This document shows, piece after piece, positions 35,943 through 48,731 of a DNA stretch of 64,000 nucleotides; position 1 is the first letter of the stretch; every line of letters begins with the position of its first letter. The translations under genes and the position numbers were made by a program. The DNA comes from Hirundichthys speculiger. Its lineage: Eukaryota; Chordata; Actinopteri; Beloniformes; Exocoetidae. Under the pieces are notes generated by a model. The model saw only the letters and a list, made by a program, of their open reading frames with translations, had not been told where the DNA came from and searched no databases. The stretch is taken from assembly GCA_018398805.1 (NCBI GenBank), contig JAGFBZ010003029.1:32041-96040 (forward strand), read 5' to 3'.

Positions 35943-36014
35943 ATTCATATGAAGACCATGCCTGCCACCATGTACCGCCTGCTCACCGCTCAGGAACAAC
36001 CACTTTACATTTGA
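35943..36014 (+). CDS. apba1: apba1 last coding exon (PDZ2 end and C-terminal tail)
   Basis: Twenty-three codons encode IHMKTMPATMYRLLTAQEQP followed by LYI, then TGA. The acceptor is TATCTGTTTCAG and joins the exon at 24549 in phase 0 across an 11.25-kb intron. The MYRLLTAQEQP wording is that of APBA1. APBA2, as remembered, reads MFRLLTGQETP. In mammalian X11-alpha the tail ending P-V-Y-I docks into PDZ1 in cis and closes the tandem (known). Here it ends P-L-Y-I. Confidence 0.97.
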   Translation: MHMKTMPATMYRLLTAQEQPLYI

Positions 36015-37780
36015 CAGAAAAACCCTTGAAACTCCAGTTTCCTTCCTTAGTCAGCTGCCTGGCTCAGCTCATGCATTGAAGTATGTTTTCAGAGCCTTTT
36101 TACTGTTGCATACTTATCTTGTGGCAACATAAAAACTCAAGGTATCCATCTGTGATCACTAAAAGAAATGTTTTCTTACTTTGGCTTGTGAGAGGACATT
36201 TAGACCTAATTGCATTAAAGCTTTCAGTAGTGGTCCAAAATCTTAAAATTGCTCTCTTCATGGTTTGCTGTTGATGTTCTGAGTCATATTGAGTGAACGT
36301 TTCAGAAGGTTATGGAACATGTATCTTTACTATGAATTCTAGGTAGTAAAAAAACTTTGGTAATTAGTTTAAATGAGCAAAAATGAAACTATCTTACTTT
36401 GTAAAAGCTTAATTTTCCTCAACAGGGAACTGAGATTGTGATGTACTCTGACTGTGTTTTCAGTGGCAGGACTTTAGTGTAGTGTTTCATTACCACTGAG
36501 ATCTCTGCAGAAAGAAAATAGAAATAACCAATTTCACAAACTAATTGCTTTATTTAGGAGTCAAAGCTGCCGTTCAGTTTTGCACTCACATTCCCATCAT
36601 GAAGGTTTTCCTTCTCTGCTGTAGCGGTCGCTGTGTTTCCACGATTCAGCTACGACCCAGCTTATACCACTGACCTACCGCCACATCTGATGATGTACGA
36701 TGTCAGGGTGTTTGACTAGATACAGGAATGGAATGGGAGCTGCTGCGGTCCGATACTTGGAATGACTCTGGAGAATGGATGCTAACACTGGTACCAGTTC
36801 CTGAGTGGCCAGTACCAAACCAAACCAGTACTAAACAAGACCAACCAAGCTGCAGTCTGTATATCTGTATAGAATATAGTTAGTTTTTGACAGTTTGCTG
36901 CACCATTGTGTTCAAACATGGGTTAAAAAAACATGATCAGCTTATTGATAATTATTAATGGGAACACGGTAACCAAATTGAGTCTGCTGGAGTGAAAGGC
37001 TGAACATCTTCCAGCACAGACTTGACAGCTGATGTTCGATGTCTGACTTCTGCTAAAGCTTCAGCTGCTTACGTGGCATAAATACCAACAGTGGGAGTGT
37101 TCGTCATGGAGCACAATGGTACTTCAGCACCAACCAGTTTAGTCCTGGTTCTCCAAACCATCCCTGGTTGGAGTGTTTCACAAGTGACATGTTTAGATGT
37201 CATGTATTTATGTTTTGCTTTCAATGACAAAAGTAATATCCATAAAATGATTGAAAAAGTGTAAAAAGGATGCTACTTATTAGGAAATATCTGTATCGCT
37301 ACCAGTATTAATCAACACCTATCAATACCATTGCCCAGCCAGTACTGAAGCGGTTTCCTGTGGCTGATCTGTAAACTTTAGTCTGTCTTGCCTTTTAAAT
37401 AGTATATTTATAAACTAGTGTAACCAGCAACGTACATTGCTGGTTTGCATTATATAAAAGTGAATAATGTTGAGTGACTTGAGACTACACCATGCTGTTT
37501 GTATATTTTCAGCATGGCATAAAAATGTATCGTTTGTGTCTTTAATACAGGAATTTGGTGGTCTTTGCACTGCCTGAAACACTAAGGAGTACTTTCAGCA
37601 AATAGAGCAATGCTTCCCAAATGCTAATAAACAAAATGTTGTACATTTACAAGTGATAACGGGGGTATTTGTGGTATGAACAAGGAACAGTTAGTTACAC
37701 GTTAACAGTGCTGTTTTTCTAGTTTTTATCACAATTTGTTGTTGAAATTATAAATGTGAATAAACAATTCCAGTTATATC
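36015..37780 (+). other. apba1: Probable apba1 3' UTR
   Basis: The sequence downstream of the stop is AT-rich, without splice-like structure or strong repeats. Two AATAAA signals lie at 37626-37631 and 37759-37764. Either could end the transcript, giving a 3' UTR of about 1.6-1.8 kb. No transcript evidence is available here. Confidence 0.5.
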
Positions 37781-37905
37781 TTCTCTATTGTTTTCTTTTA
37801 TTGGTGAAATCTACACTTTCTATAGATACGTTAAACACCCTGTTCAGAGGTTAGGGCCTTTGAAATACCAATATCAAAGATATTCACTTAACTTTAAACA
37901 GCTTC

Positions 37906-38931
37906 AACTCTCCTGGAAAGGCTGTCCACAAGGTTCAGGAGTGTGTTTATGGCCAGTCCAGTTCATCCACCAGACTCTTCCATCCATGTCTTTATGGTCC
38001 TTGCTTTGTCCACTGGTGCACAGTCATGTTGAAGAGGAAGGGACCAGCTCCAAACTGGTCCCACAAAGTCGTAACAACAGAACATTGGTAACGTACTCTC
38101 TGTGTAAAGACACTTTCTGAAGACGTTTGTTCTTTACTCATTTTGCCAACTTGGGGGTTTAAACGTATCACATGACTAAGACACAAGTCTGAAAGTTTTG
38201 TCATGTGTCAAGAGGAAGTCATAGACAGATATAATGGAGAGAATCTGGTCATTTTTCAAAATAAAGTGTCTCTCTAGACTCAGATAATAAATCAAATGGT
38301 AACAATGGAAGTGATTTATTTTTTCTCTGTGGCCCAGTACCAAATGACCCACGGACCGGTACCAAGCTGGGGACCAGGGTTTGGGGACCCCTGCTTTCCT
38401 CCACTGCATCTGACTCTTTCCATCGTTCTTGGTGATGTCTGGCTTGGATGCAGCTGCGTCACCATGGAAACCCATCCATGAAGCTCTCTGCTCTGTTGTT
38501 GAGCTGATCTGAAGGACACATGAAGTCTGGAGGTCTGCAGTGATTGACTCTGCAGAAAGTTGGTGACCTCTTCTCACTATGTTCTTCAGCATCCTCTGAC
38601 CCCGCCCCCTCAGTTTACCTGTCCTACCACTTCATGGCTGAGTTGCTGTTGTTCCCAAACACTTCCATTTCCTGATAATACAGCTGACAGTTGACTGTGG
38701 AATATTTAGCAGCGAGGAAATTTAACGACTGGATTTGTTTCTTAGGTGTCGTCCTATCACAGTTCCACCTGGAATTCACTGAGCTCCTGAGAGAGACCCA
38801 TTCTTTCACAGATGTTTCTAGAAACATTAATTAATTAATTTTATACACCTGTGGCCATGGAAGTTACTGGAACAACTGATTCTGATCATGTGGATGGATG
38901 AGAAAATACTTTTGGCAATAAGGTGTACACA

Positions 38932-38935
<4 letters not shown>
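37906..38935. mobile_element. Old non-autonomous transposon, interrupted by hAT MITE
   Basis: The parts at about 37906-38115 and 38600-38935 carry wording common in fish genomes: GTTCAGGAGTGTGTTTATGG and GTGCACAGTCATGTTG in the left part, TTCCTGATAATACAGCTGAC and ACTTTTGGCAATAAGGTGTA in the right part. The right end resembles a Tc1-type terminus. The left end was not found. Between them sits sequence ending, near 38393, with GGGTTTGGGGACCCCTG. This is the mirror of the CAGGGGTCCCCAAAC end of a known style of hAT MITE. Confidence 0.45.

Positions 38936-38980
<45 letters not shown>
38936..38980. repeat. (TA)n microsatellite
   Basis: About 45 bp of TA immediately precede Tc1 copy 2, whose TA target site is its last dinucleotide. 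Confidence 0.97.
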
Positions 38981-40613
<1,633 letters not shown>

Positions 40614-40615
40614 TA

Positions 40616-41112
40616 TATTGAAAGTATTTCTCTCCGTGTTCTTTTTATCTGGTGCCTAAATGACAAATCTAGAAGCAAAGATCAATCAAGAATTTAATAC
40701 AATCATGTATACACAAAGAATTATTGTGCCATGCAGAATATTTTAATCGGCCGATGGTACACCTTGCTCACAACATCACCGAGATGCTGCCATGAACAAA
40801 ATGCACCCTTTCAGTTATTTCTGTTCATCTTTTTAAGGATCCAGAGAAGGCGTGTCCTTAGTTCCTCTGAGTTTAATGGTCCTTTGTCTATTAAGATCCG
40901 GATGTCCAGTCCAAACAAAGGTGGTGTGTTTGCTCCAGGAAAGGGGGTGTAACTAAATACGTTGACCTATGCCATCGCATAGTCCTTTGAAGACAGCAGG
41001 TCAGGAGGTCAAGCAGCAACTCTGAGAACTCACCCTCATATAAACAGCCAACCCACAGGCAATAAAGTTTTAGCTCTACAGTTTAAAGTTCTAACTAAGA
41101 ATTCTAAATCCT

Positions 41113-41116
<4 letters not shown>
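40616..41116. other. Intergenic, no feature
   Basis: Five hundred bases of ordinary sequence between Tc1 copy 2 and the (TA)n tract; nothing supported. Confidence 0.5.
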
Positions 41117-41187
<71 letters not shown>

Positions 41188-41215
41188 CATACATACATAC
41201 ATACATACATACATA
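41117..41215. repeat. (TA)n and (TACA)n microsatellite
   Basis: A (TA)n tract of about 65 bp is followed by about eight TACA units. The last TA (41214-41215) is the target site of the adjoining transposon. Confidence 0.97.
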
Positions 41216-42675
41216 CACTGCTCAAAAAAGTAAAGGAACACTTTGAAAACACATCAGATCTAAATGGAAAAAAAAAATCTTGCTGTTTATTTCTACTGAT
41301 ATGGACTGGGTGATGTGTTAGGAACAAAAGGATGCCACATCATTTGATGGTAATGAAAATTATCAACCTACAGAGGCTGAATTCAAAGACACCCCAAAAA
41401 TTACAGTGAAAAAATGATGCAGCAGGCTAGTCCATTTTGCTGAAATTTCATTGCAGCAACTCAAAATGGTATTCAGTAATTTGTACGCCCCCCACGTGCG
41501 TGTATACATGCCTGACAATGTTGAGGCATGCTCCTAATGAGACGACGGATGGCGTCCTGGGGTATCTCCTCCCAGATCTGGACCAGGGCATCACTGAGCT
41601 CCTGGACAGTCTGAGGTGCAACCTGGCGGCGTCGGATGGATGGAAACATAATGTCCCAGAGGTGTTCTATTGGATTTAAGGCGAGCGTGGGGGCCAATCA
41701 ACGGGATCAATTCCTTCATCCTCCAGGAACTGCCTGCATACTCTCGCCACATGAGGCCCGGCATTGTCGTGCACCAGGAGGAACCCAGGACCCACTGCAC
41801 CAGCAGAGGGTCTGACAATGGGTGCAAGGACTTCATCCCCATACCTAATGGCAGTCAGGGTGCCGTTGTCTAGCCTGTATAGGTCTGTGGTCCCTCCATG
41901 GATATGGACCAGACCATCACTGACCCACCACAAACCGGTCCTGCTGAACGATGTTACAGGCAGCAGAACGTTCTCCACGGCTTCTCCAGACCCTTTCACG
42001 TCTGTCACATGTGCTCAGGGTGAACCAGTGGCCGACTTGCCAATTCCGGTGTTCTGTGGCAAATGCCAATCGAGCTCCACGGTGCCGGGCAGTGAGCACA
42101 GGGTCCACTAGAGGACGTGGGGCCCTCAGGCCACCCTCATGAAGTCTGTTTCTGATTGTTTGGTCAGAGACATTCACACCAGTGGCCTGCTGGAGGCCAT
42201 TTTGTAGGGCTCTGGCCAGAGCCGGCCCAAGCCTCAGTGGGGCCCTAAGCAAAATTTGATTGTGGGGCCCACTATTTCTGACAATAATATTGATTGTTGA
42301 TCATTCACACACCCACTACAGTATAAACTTATTACGCCTGACATGTCTTTACACATTTAAGGGGGTGGCCTAGGTAATAACATAAATAATACCAATGCAA
42401 CAATACAAATAATAATGATGAATGATGTTAGGGGTGCCACATATGGTTTTTAATCTCACATTCAGCTTCAAGAGCAGCCTGGGGTTGATTTTCACAACAT
42501 AGAAAAACTACAACAGCAATGTGCAAAAATTTCAGGCAGATATTTCAATAATCATGTAAATGAACAGGTACCTGAAACCAGGTAACAAAAATGGTTTTAA
42601 AAAGAACAAATATAAAGTTGAATAATGTAAAATGTGTGCTTAAAATTAGTGAATAGGCAGTGGCCCTCTGATTAC

Positions 42676-44365
42676 CTGCTCAGTTCTGTCTGAATCTGAG
42701 AGGAAAGAACTCAGCTGGATCAACTGGCAGAGCTGATGATGATCCATGGTGCCAAGGGGATGTTGTGGTGGAAGTTGCTGAAGAAGTGACCAAAGAAAGA
42801 CAATGATTAAAAAATAAAGACTGATAAGGACATGAAATTACAGTTTTGGACATGATTATTAATTTCTGAATGTTCTGCAATACAATGAGCAATTATAAAA
42901 GGTGTTTTGCTGTTAACTTACCAGGTAAATCAGCTGTCGTTGCAGACCCAGAGGGGACAGTGGGAACAGAGGATGGGGGTGCGAGACAAGGCTCTATAGA
43001 GGATGGAGATGGACCTAAGATGAAAAACACAACAACAACAACAAAAGCTAGCCATGTTAGATGTCATATTACACGTATTCATGTTGCTTACTTTTTTTTA
43101 TAAAAAAAACCTAAAAGCTTAAAATCTCTTTTATCAGTGAGTTTTTGCTTGTAATAAGAAAAACTCTGCCAGTGAAACAACTAAAATTTACTTCAGTAAT
43201 TTGGAAATAATATGTGTTTGTCTGAAAAGTCCCTCATCATATGATTATATCTTAAATTAAATCTTATTGAGCTAATTTGACAATTACATGAAAGGAGTTT
43301 TGCAGTTAAATTACCAGGTAAATCAGACACAGAGCCTGATGGGAAGGTGGGCACTGAGAATGAAGGTGCGAGACAAGGCTCTGTAGAAGATGAAGATGCA
43401 CCTGAAATACATTAATATACACACATATTAATGAGATACACTAAATTCCCTTCAGGTGTTATTCTTATACTTCAAAATGAAATGTATTGTGTAGTGCCAG
43501 TCTTTCCCTGACCTGATGCATTTCCCACAGTTGAGCCTGAGGATGTGGACTGACACTGGGCTCCAAAGTACTTAAACAGTGCTCCTGGGGAAGTTTCACA
43601 TTATGAGTTGATGTAAAAAACAACAACAAAAAAATCCATCCATTTTCTATACCCGTTTCATCCTTGAAGGGTCACGGGGATCTGCTGGAGCCTATCCCAG
43701 CCGTCTACGGGCGAAAGGCAGGGGTCCACCCTGGACAGGTCGCCAGTACATCGCAGGGCCACACATACAGACAAACAACCTTTCACACTCACACTCACTC
43801 CTATAGGCAATTTAGAATTACTCAATTAACCTGACATGCATGTCTTTGGACTGTGGGAGGAAGCCGGAGTACCCGGAGAGAACCCACGCAAGCACGGGGA
43901 GAACACAACAACAAAAATAATAATAATAATAATATGTTTATTTTGCTCACATAAATAACCAAGCTCTGCAGCAAACAATTTGAGCAACATATCTGCCTAT
44001 CAGCCTGATCCAAAAACATATTGCTAGCACTGCGCTTGCTAGCAAACAGATGACCATCAAATATTAGCAATAACTTTGTTTTGAAGCCAAAAAGAAAAAA
44101 AGGGAGAAATATATAGGGCCAACCCTGAGAATCAACTTGAAGTTAAAGCTCAGACACAAATACAAAATAGGCCAGATGAAAGATAAATCTCTCTCGTTTT
44201 AAACTAGCTAGCTATTAGCCTATGTTATTAACTGCTACACAAATCTCTTTGATTAACATTCCATGACATGCAAACATACCTTTATCTTGGCATTTTTTTC
44301 TCTTCTTCCTCTTTCTTCCTCTTTCTTTTCTCTGCTCCTGAAAGATATGTCCTTTTTTGTGACAT
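42676..44365 (-). pseudogene. N-terminal exons of a hAT transposase gene, two of them duplicated
   Basis: Exon 1 (44365-44280) reads MSQKRTYLSGAEKRKRKKEE and ends AAAG|GTATGT. An A-run slip puts its end out of frame. Exon 2 (43584-43513, 72 bp) reads ALFKYFGAQCQSTSSGSTVG. Exon 3 (43401-43315, 87 bp) reads ASSSSTEPCLAPSFSVPTFP and ends SGSVSDLP. Exon 4 (43014-42922, 93 bp) is a diverged duplicate of exon 3 with SSIEPCLAPPSSVPTVPSGS and the same DLP end. Exon 5 (42777-42676) reads ATSTTTSPWHHGSSSALPVD and PAEFF, then goes out of frame. Exons 2-4 all have phase-1 borders with AG and GT sites. The wording matches the start of TTF/DUF4371-type hAT proteins (KR.Y.SGAEKRK...GALFKYF...DPA.W). These exons fall below ORF-finding size. 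Confidence 0.7.
43635..43904 (-). mobile_element. RTE/Rex3-like LINE 3' fragment nested in hAT
   Basis: TCCATCCATTTTCTATACCC, AGCCTATCCCAGCCGTCTAC, CTGGACAGGTCGCCAGTACA and GACTGTGGGAGGAAGCCGGA are in the order of a very common fish retroposon 3' region. Flanking ACAACAACAAAAA-like direct repeats at about 43618-43634 and 43905-43917 fit a target duplication, though low complexity makes this uncertain. Confidence 0.7.
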
Positions 44366-45102
44366 TTTTTGCCCCTCAACTACCTGCGCTTTGGACACTC
44401 AGTGCACATTGCAGGAGGTACACATTACCGGTATAGTGGAGCTTTGACATAGAACGGCAGTAAGAATCACTAGGCCTACATCAGCAGCAACACTAAAAAA
44501 ATGTTTTTATTTTGTTTTATTTCATTTTTACAATAATATATCTTTGATCATACAAAAAGCATCACTCATACATGCAAAAAATAAAAAATAAAAATATTTT
44601 TTTGTTGATTACTCTTTGGGGCCCCCTACTGGCCGCGGGGCCCTAAGCAGGTGCTTAGTTCGCTTATGCCTTGGGCCGGCTCTGGCTCTGGCAGTGCTCC
44701 TCCTGCTCCTCCTCGCACAAAGGAGCAGATAGTGGTCCTGCTGATGGGTTGTAGACCTTCTACGGCCCTGTCCAGCTCTCCTGGAGTAACTGCCTGTCTC
44801 CTGGAATCTCCTCCATGCTCTTGAGATTGTACTGGGAGACACAGCAAACCTTCTGGCAATGGCACGTATTGATGTTCCATCCTGGAGGAGTTGGACTGCC
44901 TGTGCAACCTCTGTAGGGTCCAGGTATCGCCTCATGCTAACAGTAGTGACAGTGACCCTAGCCAAATGCAAAACTGCTGAAAAAGAGTCAGAAAAGATGA
45001 GGTCAGTGGCCTCCACCTGTAAAACCATTCCTGTTTTGATGGTCGTCTCGTTGTTGCCCCTCTAGTGCACCTGTACGGTGGCCCTGAAGGGCAAACGACA
45101 CC

Positions 45103-45283
45103 AACAAAAAGGAAAACCCAACGACATTAACAAAAACACAACGACATTAACAAAAACACAACGACAAAAAGGAAAACACAACGACATTAACAAAAACACA
45201 ACGACAAAAAGGAAAACACAACGACATTAACAAAAACACAACGACAAAAAGGAAAACACAACGACATTAACAAAAACACAACA
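45103..45283. repeat. Left subterminal array (ACGACATTAACAAAAACACA)n
   Basis: About nine units alternate between ACGACATTAACAAAAACACA and ACGACAAAAAGGAAAACACA (20 bp). They are the reverse complement of the units of the right array. Confidence 0.93.
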
Positions 45284-45362
45284 ACATTAACTTCTAACGG
45301 AAAGGGTAGGTACCTGCTATGGCAAGGATCATTGCTGATTGGACGAAAGCACGTCAGTCTTT
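45284..45362. repeat. Inner inverted arm, left
   Basis: It contains TAACGGAAAGGGTAGGTACC, CAAGGATCATTGCTGATTGG and AAGCACGTCAGTCT. The same text in reverse complement is at 46630-46716. The pair brackets the ORF of the IS3EU-like element. Confidence 0.9.
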
Positions 45363-45608
45363 TTTAGCGGGTTTTTTTCATGGATGTATTAAGAGAACGG
45401 TTTTTAAGGCTGCTTTACGCCATAACACCTTGTTTACGGCTCGGCCCTTTAGTACTTGCCACATAGTCCGATAGCCGAACATTTGCCCGGGTCCACGCAG
45501 CTCTGTCAGTATGGCTCGTCTCACCTGAGCGAGTGGGGAATAATTCTTTCTCCTATACAACCCTGCTTCTCTTAACCGTGTTTTAAGAGTGCGAACACTC
45601 ATCGTGAT

Positions 45609-46480
45609 CAGTGTTTCCACTAGAAAAAATTGGCACCGGACAATGTGACCGGCAGGTTTTCAATTTACCGGACAAATGTTTGAAATTCCAGTCACATAGG
45701 CTATATGAATTTATAGAGGTTAAAAATAAATCATATGCAGTAGTACGATATCAATGCAAGTCATTTAATAGTGTTTTTATTGAAAAACGGGCTAGTTCAA
45801 ATAAAATAAGTCCTGTCAATTGACTCACGAGCGTAACTTAAAAAAATAAATAAATAAATATTGCAGAAGCTTGCGCTCTTCTGACTCCGCTGCGCTGTTT
45901 TAATGCGGTTCTGCAGAGAGAAACCTCTCTCTGCTGGCACACTGGAGACAGGGATCAGCAGGCTATCTGGGCCAGTTGAGCCACTCGGGGTAGATTTCAC
46001 TTAAATCCCCGATGAGAACTTCACAGGCCGTTGAGAAGTTCAAGCCTCCATAACCGCGGAGCGCTGTCATTACGGAGATGCGTCTCTGCGCGCACCTGTG
46101 GCATCAATGAGTGGAGCTGTGGCTGGAGCCGACTCGTCCTCACACACTACTCATTTGTAAAAAAAGTATATGTTTTTTCATAAAATCCATCCATCCATCC
46201 ATCCATCCATTAGCTTCCGCTTATCCGTAGTCGGGTCGTGGGGGCAGCAGCTTCAGAGGTCCAGACTTCCCTCCCCCCGGCCGCTTCCACCAGCTCCTCT
46301 GGGAGAATCCCGAGGCGTTTTTCATAAAATGATGTGGAAATTACCCATTTTATTACAACTGAAATTGTGCTTGGGAGGAGTATTTTCACCAGACATTTTG
46401 ACCGGAGAGATTATAAAATCCTGGACTTCCGCATATTTTACCAGACAAAGTCCGGCAATTACCGGACAACGGAAACCCTG
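45609..46480. mobile_element. hAT MITE inside the IS3EU-like ORF (8-bp TSD ATCGTGAT)
   Basis: The element starts CAGTGTTTCCACTAG and ends CAACGGAAACCCTG. The outermost ten bases are inverted with one mismatch, and CCGG-containing stretches (ACCGGACAATG, TTACCGGACAA) are mirrored. ATCGTGAT lies at 45601-45608 and 46481-46488. It is 872 bp long with a retroposon fragment nested at 46187-46316. Confidence 0.9.
46187..46316. mobile_element. Retroposon fragment nested in the hAT MITE (14-15-bp TSD)
   Basis: (CCAT)n followed by TAGCTTCCGCTTATCCGTAG, then GGGGCAGCAGCTTCAGAGGT and CCAGACTTCCC, is the 3'-end wording of a common fish retroposon. Direct repeats GTTTTTTCATAAAAT (46172-46186) and GTTTTTCATAAAAT (46317-46330) flank it, differing by one T. 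Confidence 0.8.
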
Positions 46481-46629
46481 ATCGTGATGTTGTGAAAGGT
46501 GGACAACATGTGAACTATCACCTCATATGTATGCCCTGCATCAAAATAATGCCTAATAACTTCTTCTGTAGTAGCCATCTCCAAATACACCTGACTGTAG
46601 ACCACAGATGTGGGCGGGGCCCTTCCCCA

Positions 46630-46716
46630 CCTTTTAAGCAGACTGACGTGCTTTCGGCCAATCAGCAATGATCCTTGTCATAGCAGGTACCTACCCTTTC
46701 CGTTAGAAGTTAATGT
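46630..46716. repeat. Inner inverted arm, right
   Basis: It contains AGACTGACGTGCTTTCGGCC, AATCAGCAATGATCCTTG and GGTACCTACCCTTTCCGTTA, the reverse complement of 45284-45362 with few differences. Confidence 0.9.
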
Positions 46717-47650
46717 CGTTGTGTTTTTGTTAATGTCGTTGTGTTTTTGTTAATGTCGTTGTGTTTTCCTTTTTGTCGTTGTGTTTTTGTTAATGTCGTT
46801 GTGTTTTTGTTAATGTTGTTGTGTTTTTGTTAATGTCGTTGTGTTTTCCTTTTTGTCATTGTGTTTTTGTTAATGTTGTTGTGTTTTTGTTAATGTCGTT
46901 GTGTTTTTTTCCTTTTTGTCGTTGTGTTTTTGGTTAATGTCGTTGTTTTTTTGTTAATGTTGTTGTGTTTTTGTTAATGTCGTTGTGTTTTTGTTAATGT
47001 CGTTGTGTTTTTCTTTTTGTCATTGTGTTTTTGTTAATGTCGTTGTGTTTTTGTTAATGTCGTTGTGTTTTTGTTAATGTCGTTGTTGTTGGTTTTTGTT
47101 AATGTCGTTGTGTTTTTGTTAATGTCGTTGTGTTTTTGTTTGTGTAATGTCGTTGTGTTTTTCCTTTTTGTCGTTGTGTTTTTGTTAATGTTGTTGTGTT
47201 TTTGTTAATGTCGTTGTGTTTTCCTTTTTGTCATTGTGTTTTTGTTAATGTCGTTGTGTTTTCCTTTTTGTCGTTGTGTTTTTGTTAATGTCGTTGTGTT
47301 TTTGTTAATGTCGTTGTGTTTTTGTTAATGTTGTTGTGTTTTTGTTAATGTCGTTGTGTTTTCCTTTTTGTCATTGTGTTTTTGTTAATGTCGTTGTGTT
47401 TTTGTTAATGTCGTTGTGTTTTTGTTAATTTTTTTTTGTTTTTTGTTAATGTCGTTGTGTTTTCCTTTTTTGTTGTGTTTTTGTTAATGTTGTGTTTTTT
47501 GTTAATGTCGTTGTGTTTTCCTTTTTGTCGTTGTATTTTTGTTAATGTTGTTGTGTTTTTGTTAATGTCGTTGTGTTTTCCTTTTTGTCGTTGTGTTTTT
47601 GTTAATGTTGTTGTGTTTTTGTTAATGTCGTTGTGTTTTTGTTAATGTCG
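46717..47650. repeat. Right subterminal array (GTTAATGTCGTTGTGTTTTT)n
   Basis: About 45 units of roughly 20 bp alternate irregularly between GTTAATGTCGTTGTGTTTTT and CCTTTTTGTCGTTGTGTTTT. TTGTTG and TCATTG variants suggest CpG decay of TCGTTG. The array resumes briefly after the Harbinger insertion (49306-49330). It is about five times longer than the left array. Confidence 0.93.
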
Positions 47651-47910
47651 TTAGGGCTGTACTACGAAGCGAGATTAGAGGGTTAGCGAGGTAAGTTGAG
47701 TCTAAAGCCAGGATTTCCGGTACCACGAAGGTGTCTCTCTTTTAACCTGGCTAGATCACCATGGTAACTTACTCTGCAAACTTAACCTGGTCCGGAGCAG
47801 GTTATGTGCAGAGTTTAGGCTCAAATCGGCTATAAAAAGCGCCGCCCTTTCACTTTCACCCAATCCTGTTGACTTTAGCGCCAGGATTGTGCAATGGAGG
47901 GAGAGTATTC

Positions 47911-48261
47911 AGAGACCGGACTGATCCGCTGGCTTCCCATGACCATATTCTCTATGAACGCTAGAGATTTCCAGCTGAGGGAATCCGTTACATTTGTAAT
48001 CTGCTAGAGCCATATATTGGCAGCGCCACCAAACGCAGCCGTGCGCTCACAGTAGCGCAAACGGTGTGCGTTTCTTTGTGTTTCTTTGCCGCGGGAACCT
48101 ACATGCATTCAGTTGGTGATGCAGAAAATCTGAGCCAGAATACTGGAATAAAGGTTGTACTTGCTCTTACTGAACTGCTGAATATGTTTTGTAGTATTCC
48201 CTGGCCATCTGCCCACGCTTCAAATAAAAAGAAGCGTTTTACAAAATCGCAGGTAACATAA
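47911..48261 (+). pseudogene. HARBI1-like transposase N-terminal region
   Basis: One frame reads RDRTDPLASHDHILYER, then a TAG, RFPAEGIRYICNLLEPYIGS, ATKRSRALTVAQTVCVSLCF and FAAGTYMHSVGDAENLSQNT, ending near QVT. RYIC.LLEPYI.....S.ALTV.Q.V...L.FFA.G....VGDA is the conserved N-terminal pattern of Harbinger transposases before the DDE domain. The DDE domain itself is missing. Confidence 0.8.
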
Positions 48262-48731
48262 ATCAATAGTCCATTATATTGATAATCAGTGTGACGTGGA
48301 ATTTAATGTGAAATGTTGTAATATAATTCATAGATTCCCCAGGGTGATAGGGTACCTATTAAAGTGGCCGGTGAGTGTGTATAACAGATAATATTAAATC
48401 TTAAATTAATTTCACATAGATTTAGCAAAAAACTAAAGTGATTTTCATTTATCATTCATAATGGGACAGTCAGACCTACATAATGTTTAAATCTGCTGAG
48501 TTTAAGCGCTCTAAAAGAGGGAGGGAGATTAATTAAGGTGCATTAAGTGGTGAAATAAATATAATTTACTGTGGCAAGAGACACTACAGAGGGCCCGGGT
48601 GGGGTCTGATCCCCAGACTCCCGGGTGAAAGTCACGCATAATTGCCAGTCAGCCAAAGGCATATCCCCTTAGCAGTGTAGCCAGGACATGTCATCAATCG
48701 GAGGTCAGTGACAGGACCTCACACTGTCACA

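Larger units (their letters stand above)
42217..44684 (-). mobile_element. hAT transposon with multi-exon gene remnant (8-bp TSD GCTCTGGC)
   Basis: The element starts CAGAGCCGGCCCAAGCCTC and ends GCCTTGGGCCGGCTCTG, with identical GCTCTGGC at 42209-42216 and 44685-44692. It is 2468 bp long and inserted within the Tc1 transposase gene. On the minus strand it carries a set of exon-like blocks (44365-44280, 43584-43513, 43401-43315, 43014-42922, 42777-42676) matching the N-terminus of a hAT transposase. The catalytic domain is absent. An RTE-like retroposon is nested at 43635-43904. Confidence 0.9.
41473..44935 (-). pseudogene. Tc1-family transposase split by a hAT insertion
   Basis: The start, at 44935, reads MRRYLDPTEVAQAVQLLQDG and continues SIRAIARRFAVSPSTISRAW, a helix-turn-helix domain, up to 44693. 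The hAT element at 42217-44684 then intervenes. After it come TGVNVSDQTIRNRLHEGGLR, the first catalytic region, VHDNAGPHVARVCRQFLEDE (second Asp) and [12 protein letters not shown] (Glu), ending ARGGRTNY at 41473. Frame breaks also occur at about 42010 and 41700. Joined, it has the DDE order of Tc1/mariner transposases. Confidence 0.88.
45378..46578 (-). pseudogene. IS3-like integrase N-terminus, split by a hAT element
   Basis: It starts at 46578 with MATTEEVIRHYFDAGHTYEV, continuing to HMLSTFHNIT. After removing the insertion 45609-46480 and one ATCGTGAT it goes on in frame as SVRTLKTRLREAGLYRRKNY, then VRRAILTELRGPGQMFGYRT and MWQVLKG. It ends shortly after (stop at 45378) in unrelated residues. 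The wording matches the N-terminal part of a family of fish and cnidarian integrase-core proteins (SVRTL..RL...GLYRRK...G.G.GYR..). The catalytic rve core that should follow is missing, so the element was already deleted before the hAT landed. Confidence 0.72.

Noticed and set aside
45103..47650. The two ACGACATTAAC-type arrays as independent satellites
   Set aside because: They are mirror images placed symmetrically inside one pair of inverted ends with a 6-bp duplication, so they are parts of one element.
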